NCBI RefSeq assembly: GCF_026340675.1
Contig: NZ_JAPEOX010000001.1
Location: 6,138,001 to 6,202,000 of the forward strand
Length of the DNA stretch: 64,000 bases
Direction of reading: 5' to 3'
DNA from: Streptomyces sp. NBC_01264
GTDB lineage: Bacteria > Actinomycetota > Actinomycetes > Streptomycetales > Streptomycetaceae
The notes under the pieces are model-generated. The model searched no databases, had not been told where the DNA came from, and saw only the letters and a program-made list of their open reading frames with translations. How positions within the stretch are numbered: position 1 is the stretch's first letter; the number at the start of each line of letters is the position of its first letter. The translations under genes were made by a program, and so were the position numbers. Positions 45,343 through 54,259 of this stretch are shown here, piece after piece.

Positions 45343-46887
45343 ATGATCGATCGCAGAAAGTTCCTTGTCGGCGCCGGTGGAGCCGCCCTCGCCGTGACCG
45401 GCGCGTCCGCCGTCTTCCCCGCGGCGGCCTCCGCCTCCGTGAGCTCCCGGACCCGGTCCGGGATCCGGTGGGGCCGGCTGGACGAGCGGCTCAGCGGACA
45501 CCTGGTCCTGCCGTCCGACGCCGACTACCAGCGCGCGAGGCAGCTCTACCAGGTCCAGTTCGACGCCGCGAACCCGCGCGCGGTCGCCTACTGCAAGACC
45601 CCCTCCGACGTGGCGAGGTGTCTGACCTTCGCGCAGCACCACGACATCGAGGTCGCGGCGCGCAGCGGTGGCCACAGCGCCGCCGGCTACTCGACGACCC
45701 AGGGCCTCGTCATCGACGTGTCGGGGCTCAACGAGGTCACCCTCGGCGCCGGCAACGGCACCGCCCGGATCGGCACCGGCGCGCAGCTCGTCGACATCGC
45801 CAACACCCTGGCCCCGGCCGGTCTCGGCATATCCGGCGGCTACTGCCCGACCGTCGCGGCGGGAGGGTTCTTCCAGGGCGGCGGCATGGGCCTGTTCACC
45901 CGGTACATCGGCATGGCCTCGGACAAGGTGACCTCGGCGAAGGTGGTCCTCGCCGACGGCCGCGTCGTGACCGCCTCGGCGGAGCAGCACCGGGACCTCT
46001 TCTGGGCCCTGCGCGGCGGCGGTGGCGGCAACTTCGGCATCGTGACCTCCTACGACGTCACCCCCTCGCCCCTCACCAACGTGGCGGCCATCAATATCGT
46101 CTGGCCCTACGCCCAGGCGCTGGAGATGCTGGACGGCTGGGCGAAGTGGCTGGTCGACGCGCCGCACTCGATCGGCAGCGGCATGAACGTCACGCTCACC
46201 GACGCCGCTCCCGGCACGGTCCCGACGGCGTCGATCTTCCTCGGCTCCGTGGACACCGGTCCCGCCTTCGACGCGGAGATCGCCCGTCTCCTCTCGATCG
46301 TCGGCAAGCCCCCGGTGTTCCAGCAGAAGTTCACCGCCCCGTACAAGAACGTGATGATGCAGCTCTACCGCTGCGCCGAGCTCACCGTGGACGAGTGCCA
46401 CCGCGACGACACCAGCCCGGGTGGCAAGGTCCCGCGCGCCGCGTTCGGCGCCTGGCGCAGCCGTCTGTTCAAGCAGACGATGCCGCGCGAGGGCTGGGCG
46501 AAGGCCCTGGAGGTCTTCGAGAGCGACCGGATGCCCGGCCAGATGCGCCAGCTGCAGATCTCCGCCCTGGGCGGAGAGGCCAACAAGGTGGCGCGCACCG
46601 CCACCGCGTACGTCCACCGCGACACCCTCTTCTCGGTCAGCTTCCTGACCGCGAACGCCGTCGCGCCCGTCTCCGACGAGGCCAAGGCCTCGGCGAACCG
46701 GTGGGTCGACGCGGGCTTCGCCGCCATCGACCCCTACTCCAACGGCGAGACGTACCAGAACTTCATCGACGCCCGGCTGCCCGACTGGGAGCGCTCGTAC
46801 TACGCCGAGAACTACCAGCGGCTGCGCACGGTCAAGGCCAAGTACGACCCGTACAAGTTCTTCCGGTTCGCACAGGGCGTCCGCTGA
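45343..46887 (+). CDS. Tat-exported berberine-bridge-type FAD oxidase
   Basis: A 514-residue FAD-linked oxidase (FAD_binding_4 plus BBE domain). The N-terminus is a twin-arginine signal (RRKFLVGAGGAALAVTG). His111 in ARSGGHS and Cys168 in GGYCPTVAAGG occupy the two covalent flavin positions, so bicovalent FAD is predicted. The C-terminal BBE end YYAENYQRLRTVKAKYDPYKFF is standard. These enzymes use oxygen for two-electron oxidations or oxidative cyclisations. Export implies a late step outside the membrane or folding before export. ATG 45343; 30 bp before the cyclase gene, so one transcript. Confidence 0.9.
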   Translation: MIDRRKFLVGAGGAALAVTGASAVFPAAASASVSSRTRSGIRWGRLDERLSGHLVLPSDADYQRARQLYQVQFDAANPRAVAYCKTPSDVARCLTFAQHHDIEVAARSGGHSAAGYSTTQGLVIDVSGLNEVTLGAGNGTARIGTGAQLVDIANTLAPAGLGISGGYCPTVAAGGFFQGGGMGLFTRYIGMASDKVTSAKVVLADGRVVTASAEQHRDLFWALRGGGGGNFGIVTSYDVTPSPLTNVAAINIVWPYAQALEMLDGWAKWLVDAPHSIGSGMNVTLTDAAPGTVPTASIFLGSVDTGPAFDAEIARLLSIVGKPPVFQQKFTAPYKNVMMQLYRCAELTVDECHRDDTSPGGKVPRAAFGAWRSRLFKQTMPREGWAKALEVFESDRMPGQMRQLQISALGGEANKVARTATAYVHRDTLFSVSFLTANAVAPVSDEAKASANRWVDAGFAAIDPYSNGETYQNFIDARLPDWERSYYAENYQRLRTVKAKYDPYKFFRFAQGVR

Positions 46888-46916
46888 TCCCCAGCCGTTC
46901 AGATGAGGAGCCTTCC

Positions 46917-48557
46917 GTGTACATAGCGGATCTGGAGTACGCGGCGCCGATGCCGTGGCCCGCAGAAGTCGACCCCGATCACGTGCGCGAGGCCACGGAC
47001 CGGCTGATCGCACACGTCGCCGGCCGGGTCGACGCCGACGGCGCCCTGCGCGAGGAGTGCCAGAGCCGGGTGCTGGAATCGGCGCTCGCGCTGTCCCTGA
47101 TGACGCGCACCGGCGCGGACCCCTCGCCGGCCCGGGACCGGCTGCTCGACTTCCTGCGGGCGCACCAAGGCACCCCGGACAAGCTCGAACGCGTCCTCGC
47201 GACGCTCGCCGTCGCGCGGGCCACCGGCCGGACCTCCGCCGGTGACACCGAGCTCGTCGCCCAGCTGACGGAGGGCGTGCTCGGCGACGCGCCGGGGTTC
47301 ATCTCCGCCCGCCGCCGCATGATGGTGTGCGCGGTGCTGTCGGTGCTCGGCTGCCCGCTGCCGCCCGAGGTCCTGGCCGCGGTCGCCGACGAGGTCCCCT
47401 CCGACCCCCTGCACTCCTGGGCCGCCGTGCAGCAGGCCTCCGTGACGCTGATCCTCGCCGCCGCCGCGGGGGTGGACAACAAGGTCACCGCCGCCGCACT
47501 GGAGACCCTGGCCGCCACGGACCCCGCGACGACGGTCTGGGAGGGCTACGCCCTGATGCACCTGCTGGTGCTGCACGGGCTCGCCGGTTTCCCCAGGAAC
47601 GAGGAGACCGTGCGCAGCGGGCTGCGGACGCTGCTGCGCCACCAACGCGCCGACGGCGGCTTCCCGTTCGTCCTCGAGATGCACAACTGGTGCACCTCGA
47701 CGGCCGGTACGGCCCTCGTCGCGGCGGGCGCCCCCACGGAGCTGCTGCGCCGGATGGCGGGGATGCTCGTCGACCACCAGGGCGGCGCCCCGACGCGCTC
47801 GCTCTCCCGCGGGGCGACGCTGACCGACGGCTGGTCGATGTCGGAGATCGTGGCGCAGAACGACGTGGACGACACCTCGTGCGCCCTGGAGTTCCTCCAG
47901 GCCATCGACCCGGTCGCCTACGGGGACTCCGTGCGGCGCGGGGTGGCGGGGCTGCTGGCGGTGCAGGGCGCCGACGGCGGGTTCCCCACGTACGTCGCGG
48001 GGGCCTCCTCGGAGCCGTGCATGACGGCCGCGGCCATCTGCGGACTCGCCGCGCACCCGGACACGCTGCCCGCGCGGGAACGCGCCCTGGCCTTCCTCGT
48101 CGGGAGCCAGCTCGAGGACGGAGGTTTCGAGCCGGGCTGGAGCCGCAGCCGGCTGCACACGATCTTCCGTGCGCGCCTCGCCGCCTGCACCGCGGGGCCG
48201 CGGGACCACCACGTGGCCCGGATGGCCGAGCGGATCGAGCGCACGGTGCTCGAGACGCAGAACGAGGACGGCGGCTGGGGGATGCAGCCGGGTGACCCGA
48301 GCGACGACATCAGCACCGCGTACGGGTTGATCACGCTGTGCTACGGGACCGATCACCGGCCCATCGGACGCGCGCTGTCCTGGCTGCTCGCGCGCCAGAA
48401 CGCGGACGGCGGCTACGGCGGCCCTCCCGACATGGTCGGCCCGCGCCCGTTCCCGTACAGCTTTCCCATCCTGACCGATGCTCCCGTACTCCTCGCATTC
48501 GGCCATGTCCGCTCCCGTATCTGGGACATGGAGACCCTGCTCCAGGGAGCGAACTGA
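46917..48557 (+). CDS. Class II terpene cyclase (squalene-hopene cyclase-like fold)
   Basis: A 546-residue alpha-alpha barrel protein of the prenyltransferase/squalene oxidase repeat superfamily. The protonating acid motif DVDDTS (residues 316-321) is intact, and QW-like repeats occur: QRADGGFPF, QGADGGFPT, QLEDGGFEP, QNEDGGWGM and QNADGGYGG. No DDxxD class I motif is seen, so ionisation of a diphosphate is not expected. It resembles bacterial class II diterpene cyclases, which protonate a terminal alkene or epoxide. The GTG start at 46917 follows GAGGAG (46905-46910), 30 bp after the oxidase. Probably cyclises the prenyl side chain of the meroterpenoid. Confidence 0.87.
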   Translation: MYIADLEYAAPMPWPAEVDPDHVREATDRLIAHVAGRVDADGALREECQSRVLESALALSLMTRTGADPSPARDRLLDFLRAHQGTPDKLERVLATLAVARATGRTSAGDTELVAQLTEGVLGDAPGFISARRRMMVCAVLSVLGCPLPPEVLAAVADEVPSDPLHSWAAVQQASVTLILAAAAGVDNKVTAAALETLAATDPATTVWEGYALMHLLVLHGLAGFPRNEETVRSGLRTLLRHQRADGGFPFVLEMHNWCTSTAGTALVAAGAPTELLRRMAGMLVDHQGGAPTRSLSRGATLTDGWSMSEIVAQNDVDDTSCALEFLQAIDPVAYGDSVRRGVAGLLAVQGADGGFPTYVAGASSEPCMTAAAICGLAAHPDTLPARERALAFLVGSQLEDGGFEPGWSRSRLHTIFRARLAACTAGPRDHHVARMAERIERTVLETQNEDGGWGMQPGDPSDDISTAYGLITLCYGTDHRPIGRALSWLLARQNADGGYGGPPDMVGPRPFPYSFPILTDAPVLLAFGHVRSRIWDMETLLQGAN

Positions 48558-48632
48558 GGGCCGGAGCCGAACCGTTCGCGCGGCGTTTGAGGAATCGCCC
48601 ACTCAACGTCACCACGGCCGCTGAATAACCGG

Positions 48633-48665
48633 AGGGAGGAGGGGGTCTTGGACCTCCTCCTCCCT
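48633..48665 (+). terminator. Hairpin terminator after the cyclase gene
   Basis: AGGGAGGAGG (48633-48642) / CCTCCTCCCT (48656-48665), purine-rich arm first, 75 bp past the stop. Confidence 0.7.
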
Positions 48666-48763
48666 TCATGCGGGGTCAACGTGCCCTAGCCTCTTGCCTG
48701 TTAACGACTCAGAAGCACCATCGCGACGTTCTTTACCCTTCGACGGAAGACCGAGGAATTGAC

Positions 48764-50875
48764 ATGATGCGCAAGATAGCGGCCCTGCCCAGTGGAAGGC
48801 TGGGAAAATGGGTCGTCATCGCACTCTGGGCGGCCCTGCTCGTTCCGGCCCTCATGCTGGCCGGAAAGCTCGGAGACGTCGAAGAGAACGACAATTCGGC
48901 CTGGCTGCCGGGCAATGCGGAGTCGACCGCCGTGGTGGAGCGGGCCGAGAAGTTCATGTCGGCCGACACCCTGCCCGCGGTCGTGATCTACGACCGGTCC
49001 GCCGGCGTCACCGATGCCGACCTGGCCAAGGCCGAGGCCGACGTCGAGGCCTTCAAGGGCATCGCGAACATCGTCGGGCCGGCCCAGGGGCCGACCAAGT
49101 CCGCGGACGGCAAGGCCATCCAGACGGTGGTCCAGGTCCGGAAGGACAAGTCGGGCTGGGAGGGCATCGGCACGGTCGTCGACTCGATGACCGAGGTCGG
49201 CAAGAAGAACGCCGACGGTCTCGGCTTCCACGTCGCCGGACCGGGTGGCTATGCGGCCGACTCGATCAAGGCGTTCAGCGGGGGCGGGGCCCTGACGACG
49301 ATCACCGCGCTCGTGGTGGTCGCGATCCTGCTGCTGACCTACCGCAGCCCGCTGCTGCCCCTGCTGCCGTTGCTGACCGTGGGCGTCGCCCTGGTCACCT
49401 CGGAGGCGGTGATCTACGTACTGGCGAAGAACGCCGGCCTGGTCGTCAACAAGCAGACCAGCTTCATCCTGACCGTCCTGGTGTTCGGCGCCGCCACCGA
49501 CTACGCGCTCCTGCTCATCTCCCGTTACCGGGAAGAGCTACTGAGGCACGAGGACCGGCACGACGCGATGGCGGAGGCCCTCTACCGCTCCAGCCCCGCG
49601 ATCATCGCCAGCGCCGCGACCGTCGCGGTCAGCCTGATGCTGCTGATGCTGGCCACCCTGAACTCCACCCAGGGCCTCGGCCCGGCCTGCGCCGTCGGCG
49701 TCCTCGTCGGCCTGCTCGCCATGATCACCCTGATGCCGGCCCTGCTCGTGGCCTGCGGCCGCTGGATCTTCTGGCCGGTCAAGCCCACCTACGGCGCCCC
49801 CGCCACCGCCGAGAACGGCATCTGGGCCCGGGTCGGCACCGCCGTCTCCGGCCGGCCGCGGCTCGTGTGGATCGGCACCGCGCTGGCGCTCGCCGTCATG
49901 GCGCTGGGCGTGCTCGGCCTCAAGGCCGACGGGCTCGCCAACAAGGACCAGTTCACCAACACCCCGCAGATGGCCGTCGGCGAGAAGATCCAGTCGGAGC
50001 ACTTCCCGGCAGGCTCCGGCGACCCCATCTTCGTCGTCAGCAAGGCCGCCTCGGCGGAGCAGGTACGCAGCGCGCTGCTCGCCGTCCCCGGCATCGTGAG
50101 CGTCACGCCCCCGACGGCCAAGGACGGCGAGGCCGTCATGCTCGGGGAGCTCAAGGACGACCCCAGCAGCACGACCGCGATGAGCACGGTCAAGAAGGCT
50201 CGGAACGCGGTCCACGCGGTCGGGGGCGCCGACGCCCAGGTCGGCGGCAGCTCGGCGGTCATGCTCGACACGCAGACGGCCGCCGCCCGCGACTCCAAGG
50301 TGATCATCCCGATCGTGCTGGTCGTGGTGCTGCTGATCCTCATGCTGCTGCTGCGCTCGGTCGTCGCGCCGATCCTGCTCATGGGCACGGTGGTGCTGTC
50401 CTTCGGCGCGGCCATCGGCGTGAGCAGCCTGGTGTTCAACCACGTCTTCGGCTTCGCGGGCGCGGAAGCCTCCTTCCCGCTGCTGACCTTCGTCTTCCTG
50501 GTCGCGCTGGGCATCGACTACAACATCTTCCTGGTCACCCGGGTACGTGAGGTGTCGGCGGAGCACGGCACCCGGCGCGGCGCGCTGCTGGGCCTGTCCA
50601 CCACCGGTGGTGTGATCACCTCGGCGGGTCTGGTGCTGGCCGGCACCTTCGCGGCGATGGCCTCGCTGCCGCTGGTGTTCGCCGCCGAGCTGGGCTTCGC
50701 GGTGGCCTTCGGAGTCCTGCTGGACACCATGATCGTCCGCTCGGTGCTGGTCACGGCGCTGACCCTGGACGTGGGCCGCTGGATGTGGTGGCCCAGCAAG
50801 CTCTTCCTGCGGGAGGAGGACCCCGAGCCCCAGGTGCGGACCCCCGACCTGGAGCCCGCCCTAGGCGCCAAGTAG
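48764..50875 (+). CDS. MMPL family exporter
   Basis: A 703-residue RND-superfamily (MMPL) transporter with two repeats of one helix, a periplasmic-type domain and five helices. First helix WVVIALWAALLVPALMLAG; first helix block starts LTTITALVVVAILLLTY; the conserved GAATDYALLLISRYREEL and GIDYNIFLVTRVREV segments carry the proton-relay Asp-Tyr pairs. Such proteins (ActII-3 type) export polyketide or lipid products, so it is the likely export and self-protection gene of the cluster. ATG 48764 follows GAGGA (48753-48757). Confidence 0.92.
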   Translation: MMRKIAALPSGRLGKWVVIALWAALLVPALMLAGKLGDVEENDNSAWLPGNAESTAVVERAEKFMSADTLPAVVIYDRSAGVTDADLAKAEADVEAFKGIANIVGPAQGPTKSADGKAIQTVVQVRKDKSGWEGIGTVVDSMTEVGKKNADGLGFHVAGPGGYAADSIKAFSGGGALTTITALVVVAILLLTYRSPLLPLLPLLTVGVALVTSEAVIYVLAKNAGLVVNKQTSFILTVLVFGAATDYALLLISRYREELLRHEDRHDAMAEALYRSSPAIIASAATVAVSLMLLMLATLNSTQGLGPACAVGVLVGLLAMITLMPALLVACGRWIFWPVKPTYGAPATAENGIWARVGTAVSGRPRLVWIGTALALAVMALGVLGLKADGLANKDQFTNTPQMAVGEKIQSEHFPAGSGDPIFVVSKAASAEQVRSALLAVPGIVSVTPPTAKDGEAVMLGELKDDPSSTTAMSTVKKARNAVHAVGGADAQVGGSSAVMLDTQTAAARDSKVIIPIVLVVVLLILMLLLRSVVAPILLMGTVVLSFGAAIGVSSLVFNHVFGFAGAEASFPLLTFVFLVALGIDYNIFLVTRVREVSAEHGTRRGALLGLSTTGGVITSAGLVLAGTFAAMASLPLVFAAELGFAVAFGVLLDTMIVRSVLVTALTLDVGRWMWWPSKLFLREEDPEPQVRTPDLEPALGAK

Positions 50876-50916
50876 GCACGTCGGCGCCGAGGAGGCACGT
50901 CGCGACCCCGTACGTC

Positions 50917-50952
50917 CGAAGGGCCTCCCGGTACCGGCCGGGAGGCCCTTCG
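50917..50952. terminator. Bidirectional terminator
   Basis: Perfect 15-bp stem CGAAGGGCCTCCCGG (50917-50931) / CCGGGAGGCCCTTCG (50938-50952), 6-nt loop, between convergent exporter and polyprenyl synthase genes. Confidence 0.85.
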
Positions 50953-50984
50953 CGGTGGGGTACGCCGCCGCACGTGCCGCCGGC

Positions 50985-52088
50985 TCAGCGGTCGCGATAG
51001 GCCACCTGCTCGGCCATCTTCACCAGGCGCTTGTGCCAGTCGTCCGCCAGCGGCGCGTCGTCGAGCGCCGCGCAGGCCGTCGCGACGAGCTGGTCGATCT
51101 GCTCCTCGACCTCCTGGCGGACACCCGAGGCGAGCAGCGCGTCGCGGAGCTCGGCCGGGTCCCAGCCGCCGCTGCGGCCGTCCTCCACGAGCCGTGCCAC
51201 CCGCTCGTCCTTGGTGGCCGCCAGGGCCAGCAGCAGGGTCATCTTGTGCTCCACGAGGTCCAGCCCGGCGGGCTTCCCGGTCGCCGCCCCGTCGCCGAAG
51301 GCGTCGAGCAGGTCGTCGCGGAGCTGGAACGCCTCGCCCGCCGCGACCCCGTACCGCTCGAACGGGCCCAGGAATTCGGGCCGTCCGGCGATGGCCGCGC
51401 CGAGCGCGAGGGGCCGGTGGATGGTGTAGTTGCCGGACTTGCAGACGGCCACCCAGCGGGACAGCGCCGGATCGGCCGTCAGCTCGGCGGCGAGGGCGAT
51501 GTCCAGCTGCTGACCGATGATCACCTCGGTGACCAGGTCGTTCCAGATCCCCAGGGCCGGGCCGGTCAGCCCGCTGGCGAGCCGGTTGGCGTAGCTGAGC
51601 GCCAGGTCGCCGGCCAGGATGCCGATGCCCTCGCCGAACCGGCGGTGCTCGCCCGCCCAGCCGTGCTCCGCGTGGAGGGCGGCGTGCTTGGCGTGCACGG
51701 TCGGAGTCCCGCGCCGGGTATCGGAGTTGTCCATGATGTCGTCGTGGATGAGGGCGAACACGTGCAGGAGTTCCAGCGCGGCGGCCGCCGCCACGACCGT
51801 CCGCTCGCCCTCCTCGTCCGCCGGGCCGCCGACCGCCAGGTAGCCGCTCACGCAGAAGGCCGGGCGCAGGCGCTTCCCGCCCGCCCTGACGATGTCCGCG
51901 ACCGCCCCGACCGGCACCGCGACGCGGGCGTCGACGGCCCCCCAGCGCTCGGCCTCGGCCTCCAGGAGTTCATCGATCACGACGCCGACCCGGGCCAGGA
52001 GCTTGTCGCAGGCGTCACGGTCCACGCCCGCGCTCCCGGTGGGGGCCTGCGGCGCGGGCCGGTCCGGTTCCGCGGAAAGTTTGAACAA
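50985..52088 (-). CDS. Polyprenyl diphosphate synthase (trans, GPP/FPP/GGPP type)
   Basis: A trans-prenyl synthase of about 367 residues supplying the allylic chain. First Asp-rich motif is HDDIMDNSDTRRG and the second is FQLRDDLLDAFG; GGKRLRPAF is the IPP-binding region. The frame is open to 52325, but a TTG at 52088 is chosen because AAGGAG sits six bases upstream and the protein then has family length; ATG 52145 is the alternative. Residue size before the first motif would be needed to predict chain length and I did not resolve it. The only minus-strand gene of the cluster, divergent from the cupin gene. Confidence 0.9.
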   Translation of the reverse strand: MFKLSAEPDRPAPQAPTGSAGVDRDACDKLLARVGVVIDELLEAEAERWGAVDARVAVPVGAVADIVRAGGKRLRPAFCVSGYLAVGGPADEEGERTVVAAAAALELLHVFALIHDDIMDNSDTRRGTPTVHAKHAALHAEHGWAGEHRRFGEGIGILAGDLALSYANRLASGLTGPALGIWNDLVTEVIIGQQLDIALAAELTADPALSRWVAVCKSGNYTIHRPLALGAAIAGRPEFLGPFERYGVAAGEAFQLRDDLLDAFGDGAATGKPAGLDLVEHKMTLLLALAATKDERVARLVEDGRSGGWDPAELRDALLASGVRQEVEEQIDQLVATACAALDDAPLADDWHKRLVKMAEQVAYRDR

Positions 52089-52178
52089 GACGTTCTCCTT
52101 GGAAGTCGCCGCAGGATTTCGGGCTTTCCGAGCTGCGACGGTCATCCTCGGTCGAATGGCTTGCCGGGGACTGAGGGG

Positions 52179-52217
52179 CGGATTGGTATCGGCTTGGCGC
52201 AAGCCGATACCAATCCG
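52179..52217. repeat. 18-bp inverted repeat in the divergent control region
   Basis: CGGATTGGTATCGGCTTG (52179-52196) / CAAGCCGATACCAATCCG (52200-52217) around a 3-bp centre. It is 91 bp upstream of the polyprenyl synthase TTG and 5 bp before the SARP-like repeats. It could be a large operator or an RNA hairpin in the leader. Confidence 0.8.
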
Positions 52218-52221
52218 GGAA

Positions 52222-52254
52222 ATAGTCGCGGCCAAGTCGCCGGTTGACTTGGGG
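52222..52254. promoter_or_regulatory. Candidate SARP box P3 upstream of the cupin operon
   Basis: Units AATAGTCGCGG, CCAAGTCGCCG and GTTGACTTGGG are contiguous 11-mers; AGTCGC recurs at 52224 and 52235. CCAAGTC (52232-52238) and GACTTGG (52246-52252) also form a dyad, so both divergent promoters might be served. GATTCT just beyond is a possible -10 for the cupin side. Confidence 0.55.
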
Positions 52255-52489
52255 GATTCTAGGCGCACGGAAAGGAGTCCTTGACGAATCTGTCGCGCCT
52301 CGGTGATCCTCTTCGTGCAACCCACCCATTACCTGAGGGGGCGGCCGGAAAGCCGCCGGATCTCTGCCTCGCCAGTCAACCGGCCTGGAGCGGGCGGGCC
52401 TTGACGCACCCCGTCGGCCCGTTTCCGCAGGTCGTCGGGCCGCTCGCTCGTGAGCGGGAATTCGCACAGACTATGAGGAAATCAATCAC

Positions 52490-53047
52490 ATGAGCGGGCT
52501 CATCCTGCCCCCAGGCCAGGGGCGAAAACTGGTCACGAAGGCACAGGACGTGACCTTCAAGGTCACCGCGGCGGACGGCTCCTCCATCTCGGTATTCGAA
52601 GTGATCGTGCCGCCGGGCTTCGATGTAGGGGCCCACGTGCACACCAAGTCGCAGGAGTTCTTCTATGTCCTGGAAGGGGAATTGGAACTCCTGGCGTTCG
52701 AGCCCGCCGAACGTACGGAGGACACCTGGCGCACCTGGGAATCCGAAGCCGGTGACAAGGCCGTCCGCGCGACCGCGGGCAGCTGCATGTTCGTCCCCCC
52801 GGGCACCCCGCACGCCTTCCGCAACGCCTCGGACACGCCGGCGCGCATGCTCTTCCAGAGCTATCCCTCGCCCGATCACGAGCACTATTTCGAGGAGATC
52901 GTCGAGATCTTCTCCGTTGGCCCCTCGGTGGACGCCGAGGCCGTCCGGCAGATGCGCGAACGCTATGACGTCGAGCAGATCACGCCCCTGCGCTTCGAGC
53001 CGCCCGTCCTTCCGGATCTTCGGTCCGCGACCGACCGCACCGCGTAA
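52490..53047 (+). CDS. Cupin monooxygenase, MomA-like (THN to flaviolin)
   Basis: A 185-residue single-domain cupin. Motif 1 is AHVHTKSQEFFYVLEGELEL (His-x-His and Glu metal ligands, about residues 47-66) and motif 2 is FVPPGTPHAFRN (about 101-112, third His). MomA of Streptomyces is a cupin quinone-forming monooxygenase that converts tetrahydroxynaphthalene to flaviolin, and this gene sits in a cluster with an RppA-type synthase, so the same step is proposed. ATG 52490 with TGAGGAA upstream. A 230-bp leader separates it from the SARP-like box. The aminotransferase gene follows 15 bp downstream. Confidence 0.8.
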   Translation: MSGLILPPGQGRKLVTKAQDVTFKVTAADGSSISVFEVIVPPGFDVGAHVHTKSQEFFYVLEGELELLAFEPAERTEDTWRTWESEAGDKAVRATAGSCMFVPPGTPHAFRNASDTPARMLFQSYPSPDHEHYFEEIVEIFSVGPSVDAEAVRQMRERYDVEQITPLRFEPPVLPDLRSATDRTA

Positions 53048-53062
53048 CGAGAGGTGACCACC

Positions 53063-54199
53063 ATGGACAGGATTCCCCTCGTTCACGCGAGTCTGGGAGA
53101 GAAGGAACTGGCCGCCGTAGCCGAGGTGTTCTCCTCGGGCTGGCCGGCCGGCCAGGGCCCCCAGGGCAAGGCGCTGGAGGCCCAGCTCGTCGAGCGCTAC
53201 GGCGTCGGTGACGCCGTCTCCCTCAGCAACTGCGGGGCCGCGCTGCACCTGGCGATGCTCGCCCTCGGCGTCGAGCCGGGCGACGAGGTGATCGTCGCCG
53301 ACTACACCTTCCCGGCGCCCGCCCACGCGGTGCGCTACGTCGACGCCGTCCCCGTCTTCGCCGACGTGCGCGCCGACACCGGCACCGTGGACCCGCGGGC
53401 GGTGGAGAGCCTGATCGGGCCGCGCACCGTCGGCATCATCGCGGTGGACACGGTCGGCCTGCCCGCCGACTACGCCGAGCTGAACGCGATCGCGGACCAC
53501 CACGGACTGTTCGTGGTCGAGGACGCCGCCTGCTCGGTCGGCGCCACCTACCAGGGCCGCCAGGCCGGCACGCTGGCACCGGTGGCCTGCCTGTCCTTCC
53601 ACGGGCGCAAGGGAGCCAGCAGCGGCGAGGGCGGCGCACTGCTCTCCGCCGATCCCGTGATCGGGCAGGACGCGCGGCTGCGGTCCTCCTTCGGCATCGG
53701 CAGCATCTTCGACCAGTCGCAGATCGTCGGGCTGCCGATCCCCGAGTTCACCGACATCGGCTACAACTACAAGATGTCGGACATCGCCGCCGCGATCCTG
53801 CGCGTGCAGATGGGCCGCATCGACGAACTGCTGGTCCGCCGGAGCGCCGTCGCCGCCCAGTACGGCGAACTCCTCGCGGAGGAGGAGCTCGTGACGCTCC
53901 CGCACGTGCCCGGGGACCGCACCCACGCCTGGCAGTCCTACATGGTGACCCTGGACCCGCGGGTGGACCGCGCCGGACTCGCCGCCGCGCTGCGCGCCCA
54001 GGACATCGGCTGCGGACACGGCACCTGGGCGACCCACGTGCAGCCGGTGTACCAGTCCAAGCGCAAGTGCCCGGTCTCGGCCGACCTGTTCGCGCGCAAC
54101 CTGGCCATCCCGATGCACGCCGAACTGACCGAGGCGCAGGTCGAGCGGGTCGTGAGCGTCCTGCGGACCGAGCTGCGCACCCACGCGCGCGCCCGCTGA
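53063..54199 (+). CDS. DegT/DnrJ/EryC1-family PLP aminotransferase
   Basis: A 378-residue fold-type I PLP enzyme. The PLP-binding Lys183 lies in SFHGRKGASSGEGGAL, the phosphate site in SNCGAALHLAM (about residues 55-65) and the ring-stacking Asp in VEDAACSVGA. The C-terminal HAWQSYMV and QPVYQ elements are usual. DegT enzymes normally aminate keto sugars, but no sugar genes are near. In naphterpin/furaquinocin-type clusters an aminotransferase gives an 8-amino-flaviolin intermediate, and the same role fits here. ATG 53063 follows GAGAGG. Coupled to the cupin gene. Confidence 0.85.
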   Translation: MDRIPLVHASLGEKELAAVAEVFSSGWPAGQGPQGKALEAQLVERYGVGDAVSLSNCGAALHLAMLALGVEPGDEVIVADYTFPAPAHAVRYVDAVPVFADVRADTGTVDPRAVESLIGPRTVGIIAVDTVGLPADYAELNAIADHHGLFVVEDAACSVGATYQGRQAGTLAPVACLSFHGRKGASSGEGGALLSADPVIGQDARLRSSFGIGSIFDQSQIVGLPIPEFTDIGYNYKMSDIAAAILRVQMGRIDELLVRRSAVAAQYGELLAEEELVTLPHVPGDRTHAWQSYMVTLDPRVDRAGLAAALRAQDIGCGHGTWATHVQPVYQSKRKCPVSADLFARNLAIPMHAELTEAQVERVVSVLRTELRTHARAR

Positions 54200-54205
54200 A
54201 CCCCC

Positions 54206-54238
54206 GGCGCGGCAGCGGAACTCGGCTGCTGCCGCGCC
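54206..54238 (+). terminator. Hairpin after the aminotransferase gene
   Basis: GGCGCGGCAGC (54206-54216) / GCTGCCGCGCC (54228-54238), just after the stop, followed by a 14-bp palindrome CGCTTCGCGAAGCG (54243-54256). Confidence 0.7.
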
Positions 54239-54259
54239 GCGCCGCTTCGCGAAGCGCCG

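Noticed and set aside
52089..52325. N-terminal extension of the polyprenyl synthase to the ATG at 52325
   Set aside because: The extension covers the 39-bp dyad and the SARP-like box, has no homology, and a good ribosome site sits before TTG 52088.
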